Of a stretch of DNA of 64,000 nt, positions 60,501 to 64,000 are shown one piece after another (the first letter of the stretch is position 1; each line of letters opens with the position of its first letter). Under the pieces are notes generated by a model. It saw nothing but the letters and a program-made list of their open reading frames with translations, searched no databases and was not told where the DNA came from. The stretch spans positions 6,138,001-6,202,000 of the forward strand of contig NW_027480440.1 in assembly GCF_051401765.1 (NCBI RefSeq). Direction: 5' to 3'. The position numbers and the translations under genes were made by a program. The DNA is from Calliopsis andreniformis (taxonomy: Eukaryota; Arthropoda; Insecta; Hymenoptera; Andrenidae).

Positions 60501-63500
60501 GCGTTGAGGATTGAGGGCTGAGGGTTGAGGATTAAGGATTGAGGATTGAGGATTGAGAATTGAGAATTGAGAATTTAGGATGAGGACTGAGGGTTGAGGA
60601 TTGAGGATTTGGGACTGAGGATTGACAACTGATTGTTGAGGGCTGAGGGCTGAAGATTGAGGATTCAGGATTGATAATTCAGAATTGAGGTTTGAGGACT
60701 GAGGATTGAGGATTGAAGGTTCAGTATTGAGGATTGAAGATTGAGGATTGAGGATTGAGGACTGAGGATTAAGGATGAGGGCTGAGGGTTGAGGATTGAG
60801 GTTTGAGGGCTGAGGACTGAGGATTGAGGATTGAGAATTGAGGATTGAGGATTGAGGACAGAGAATTGAGGATTGAGGATTGAGGATGAGGGCTGAGGAT
60901 TGAGGATTGAGTATTGAGGATTGAAGATTGAGGATTGAGGATTGAGGATTGAGGATGAGGACTGAGGGTTGAGGATTGAAGAATGAGGATTGATGATTGA
61001 GGATTGAGGATTGAGGATTGAGGATTGAGGATTGAGGATTGAAGATTCACGATTGGGTATTGAGGATTGAAGAATGAGGATTGATGATTGAGGATTGAGG
61101 ATTGAGGATTGAGGATTGACGATTGAGGATTGGAGATTGACGATTGAGGAGTGAGGACCGAGAATTGAGGATTGAGGATTAAGGATTGAGGATTGAGGAT
61201 TGAGGATTGAGGATTGAGTTTTGAGGATTGAGGATTGAATATTGAATATTGATGATTGAAGATTGAGGATTGAGGATTGAGGGTTGTGGATTGAGGACGA
61301 GGACCGAGGGTTGAATATTGATGTTTATGGTCTGAGGATTGAGGATTGAGGATTGAGAATCGAGGATTGAGGATTGAGGATTGAGGATTGAAGATTGAGT
61401 ATTGGGTATTGAGTATTGAAGAATGAGTATTGAGGCTTGAGGATTGAGGATTGAAGATTGCAGATTGAGTACTGAGGATTGAAGATTGAGGATTGAGGAT
61501 TGAGGATTGAGGATTGAGGATTGAAGATTGAGGATTGAGTATTGAGGATAGAGAATTGGGGATTGGGGATTGAGGATTGAGGATTGAAGGTTGAGTATTG
61601 AGGATTCAAGACTGAGGATTGAGGATTGAATATTGAGGATTGAGGATTGAGGATTGAGGATTGAGAATTGCGGATTGAGGATTGAGGGTTGAAGATTGAG
61701 TATTGAGGATTGAAGGTTGAGGATTGAGGATTGAGGATTGAGGATTGAGGACTGAGGATTGAGGATAGAGGATGGAGCATTGAGGATTGAAGATTGAGGA
61801 CTGGGGACTGAGGATTGAAGATTGAGGATTAAGGATTGAGGATTGTGGATTGAGGATCTAGGATTGGAGATTGATTATTGAGGATTGAAGATTGAGGATT
61901 GAGGATTGAGGATTGATGATTGAGGATGAGGACTGTGGGTAGAGGACTGAGGATTGACGATTTAGTATTGAAGATTGAGGATTGATTATGAGGATTGAGG
62001 ATTTATGATTGAGAATTGAGGATTGAGGATTGACGATTGAGGATTGAAGATTCAGTATTGAGGATTGAAGATTGGGAATTGAGGATTGAGGATTGAACAT
62101 TGAGTTCTGAGCGTTGAGGGTTGAGTGATGAGAATTGATGTTTGTGGATAGAGATTTCAAGATTGCAGATTGAGTATTGCGTATTGAAAACTGTGAATTG
62201 AGGATATTCTATTGGGGATTGAGGATTGACAACTGATTGTTGAGGAATGAGGGCTGAAGATTGAGGATGCAGGGTTGAGTATTCAGAATTGAGGTTTGTG
62301 GACTGAGGATTTAGGATTGAAGATTGAGTATTGAGGATTGAAGATTGAGGATTGAGGATTGAGGATTGAGGATTGAGGAAGAGGGCTGAGGTTTGAGGAT
62401 TGAGGTTTGAGGACTGAGGACTGAGGATTGAGGGTTGAGAATTGGGGATTGAGGATTGAGGATTGAGGATTGAAGATTGAGGATTGGGTATTGAGGATTG
62501 ATGAATGAGGATTGAGGATTGAGGATTGGGGTTTGAGGATTGAGGATTGAAGATTGAGGATTGGGTATTGAGGATTGAACATTGAGGATTGAGGATTGAC
62601 GATTGAGGATTGAGGATTGAAGGTTGAGGATTGGGCGTTGAGGATCTAGGATTGGAGAATGGTTATTGAGGATTGAAGATTGAGGATTGAGGATTGAGGA
62701 TTGAGGATTGAGAATTGTGAACTGAGGATGAGGACTGAGGGTTGAGGATTGAGGTTTGAGGAACGAGGATTGGGGACTGAGGATTGAGGACTGAGGATTG
62801 ACGATTGAGTATTGAAGATTGAGGATTGATGACTGAGGATTGAGGATTGAGGATTGAGGATTGAGGATTGAGGATTGAAGATTGAGTATTGATGATTGAA
62901 GATTGGGCGTTGAGGATTGAGGGCTGAGGATTGAGGACGAGGTCTGACGGTTGAGGACTGAGGTTTGAGGATTGAGGATTGAGGATTGACGCCTGAGGAT
63001 TGAGGATTGAGGATGGAGCATTGAGGATTGAAGATTGAGGACTGGGGATTGAGGATTGAGGATTAAGGATTGACGATTGGGGATTGCGGATCTAGGATTG
63101 GAGATTGATTATTGAGGATTGAGGATTGAGGATTGGGTGTTGAGGATTGAAGAATGAGTATTGAGGATTGAGGATTGAGGATTGAAGATTGCAGATTGAG
63201 TACTGAGGATTGAAGATTGAGGATTGAGGATTGAGGCTTGAGGATTGAGGATTGAAGATTGAGTGTTGAGGTTGAGGACTGAGGGTTGAGGATTGAGGTT
63301 TGAGGAAACAGAATTGAGGATTGAGTATTGAGGACTGGGGATTGACGATTGAGTATTGAAGATTGAGGATTGATTACTGAGGATTGAGGATTGAGGATTG
63401 AGGATTGAGGATTGAGGATTGAAAATTCAGTATTGAGGATTGAAGATTGAGAATTGAGGATTGAGGATTGAACATTGAGGACTGAGCGTTCAGGGTTGAG

Positions 63501-64000
63501 TGATGAGGATTGATGTTTGTGGATAGAGATTTGAAGATTGCAGATTGAGTATTACGTATTGAAAACTGTGAATTGAGGATATTACATTGGGGATTGAGAA
63601 TTGACAACTGATTGTTGAGGAATGAGGTCTGAAGATTGAGGATGCAGGGTTGAGTATTCAGAATTGAGGTTTGTGGACTGAGGATTGAGGATTGAAGATT
63701 GAGTATTGAGGACTGAGGACTGAGGATTGAGGATTGAGCATTGAGGACTGAGCGTTCAGTGTTGAGTGATGAGAATTGATGTTTGTGGATTGAGATTTGA
63801 TTATTGAATTTTGTGGATTGAGTATTGAACCATGAGAATTCAGGACATTCTATTGAGTATTGAGAATTGAGGATTGATGGTTGAGTATTGAGGATTGATG
63901 GCTGAGGGTTGTGTGTTGAATATTGAGGATTGGGGATTGAGGATTGAGGATTGAGGTTTGAGGATTGAGGATTGAAGATTGAGTATTGAAGATTGTAGAT
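60501..64000 (+). repeat. Terminal superunit, copy 2, truncated by window end
   Basis: This is the second copy of 56.1-59.4 kb. It retains the 61.5-62.43 kb segment (identical in order to 54.0-54.95 kb) that copy 1 lacks. It has lost about 610 bp near 62,620-62,640, where GATTGGGCGTTGAGG joins directly to the C landmark at 62,643. It ends inside units equivalent to about 59,349, so by analogy the next bases outside the window should run into a GACAAGGACTCACGG-type unit. Confidence 0.85.

Larger units (their letters stand above)
1..64000 (+). repeat. Heptanucleotide satellite array (GGATTGA)n, whole window
   Basis: Every part of the window resolves into 7-bp units related to GGATTGA, always in the same orientation; I found no TCAATCC-oriented stretch on the + strand. 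The consensus has three G, two A, two T and no C, so the + strand is G/purine-rich with extreme strand skew. C appears only in variant units such as GACTGAG, GATCGAG, GATTCAG and GATTGAC. Pure consensus runs are short (about nine units near 40,525-40,587 and about eight near 8,322-8,378). Diverged units are point-substituted, not foreign, because the 7-bp register continues through them. Nothing else interrupts the array and neither end lies in the window. Organism and chromosomal position cannot be read from the sequence; a eukaryotic heterochromatic satellite is the most likely inference. Confidence 0.97.

Noticed and set aside
639..63607. Dozens of long - strand open frames encoding NPQSSIL-like repeat proteins (for example 13,195-14,634, 34,290-35,498, 38,553-39,983, 43,256-44,602 and 56,321-57,691)
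   Set aside because: They follow from the absence of stops in TCAATCC, overlap one another in different frames with the same composition, start wherever CAT happens to appear and end at TTA, CTA or TCA variants. There is no frame-specific constraint, domain, signal peptide or ribosome-binding context.
1..64000. CRISPR array
   Set aside because: The repeats are contiguous 7-mers without unique spacers of constant length, and no cas-like sequence is present.
1..64000. Telomere
   Set aside because: The G-rich strand polarity is telomere-like, but GGATTGA is not a telomeric repeat I recognise. The units are far too degenerate for telomerase products and nested kilobase repeats are present. A subtelomeric location remains possible.
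1..64000. CENP-B-box-like centromeric motif
   Set aside because: I looked for a TTCG...CGGGA type box and saw none. The array is nearly free of C on the + strand and the known box does not fit any landmark.
1..64000. Transposable element or retroviral remnants inside the landmarks
   Set aside because: A-I, A-II, B and C stretches looked foreign at first, but each splits into 7-bp units one to three substitutions from GATTGAG with no target-site duplications or terminal repeats.
1..64000. Cyanobacterial or Beggiatoaceae heptamer repeats as the source
   Set aside because: Those known bacterial heptamer repeats are, from memory, short intergenic arrays next to genes. A 64-kb gene-free array with nested kilobase repeats does not fit, though the organism cannot be fixed from this window.
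1..64000. tRNA, rRNA or other structured RNA genes
   Set aside because: No stretch departs from the heptamer pattern enough to contain conserved tRNA or rRNA elements, and the C-poor strand cannot form the required stems.

Overview
The whole 64 kb window is one uninterrupted, head-to-tail heptanucleotide satellite. The + strand unit is GGATTGA (read here in the register GATTGAG) and the - strand unit is TCAATCC. I find no unique sequence, no recognisable gene, no RNA gene, no transposable element and no inverted segment. The array runs off both ends of the window. An array this long, homogeneous in orientation and nested in higher-order repeats is most like eukaryotic constitutive heterochromatin (pericentromeric, subtelomeric, sex- or B-chromosome satellite). 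The sequence alone does not identify the organism. Heptamer repeats also exist in bacteria (short intergenic arrays in heterocystous cyanobacteria and Beggiatoaceae, from memory), but I know of none at this scale there.

The array is old and structured. Pure runs of the consensus rarely exceed about nine units. Point variants (GATTGAA, TATTGAG, GACTGAG, GGTTGAG, GTTTGAG, GATTGGG, AATTGAG and others) occur in fixed orders that recur kilobases apart. Even the most diverged 'landmark' stretches keep the 7-bp register. The main landmarks are: A-I (AACTGTG AATTGAG GATATTC, then GACAACTGATTG; 23 copies); A-II (TATTGAA, then TTCAG GATATTC TATTGAG; 26 copies, 11 of them carrying the dyad TCCTGAAAATTCAGGA); B (GCGAAG or GACGAG, then GACCGAGGGTTGAATATTGA); and C (GATCTAGGATTGGAGATTG; 24 exact GATCTAG cores). 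The register slips at recurrent 6-bp units (GATGAG, GACGAG, GCGAAG, GAAGAG, TATGAG), and repeat-unit lengths modulo 7 follow from how many of these they contain.

Layout. 0-4.6 kb: a dispersed 2,144-bp-spaced duplication and 411/418-bp B-type tandem units. 4.6-7.2 kb is copied at 12.0-14.6 kb (offset 7,442-7,443), with a partial third copy at 8.5-9.7 kb. 15.95-21.4 kb: a 2,716-bp tandem duplication that looks identical. 21.4-24.2 kb: two A-II doublets. 24.2-31.5 kb: a 3.5-3.8 kb tandem pair with internal indels. 31.5-39.5 kb: a 4.0-4.3 kb tandem pair. 39.5-44.7 kb: B-type units, including a 468-bp tandem pair and a 168-bp A-I pair. 44.7-56 kb: A-I/C superunits of 1.6-3.7 kb. 56-64 kb: a mosaic of segments copied at offsets of 4,344, 7,476 and 4,651-4,658 bp.

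The many long open frames all lie on the - strand. They follow directly from the repeat: TCAATCC has no stop in any frame and encodes the same heptapeptide (SILNPQS) in all three, while the + strand has a TGA every 21 bp in every frame. I therefore annotate no protein-coding gene. 'A-I', 'A-II', 'B' and 'C' are names coined here. Positions were read by eye; block boundaries are good to a few tens of bases, and landmark positions should be exact or nearly so.
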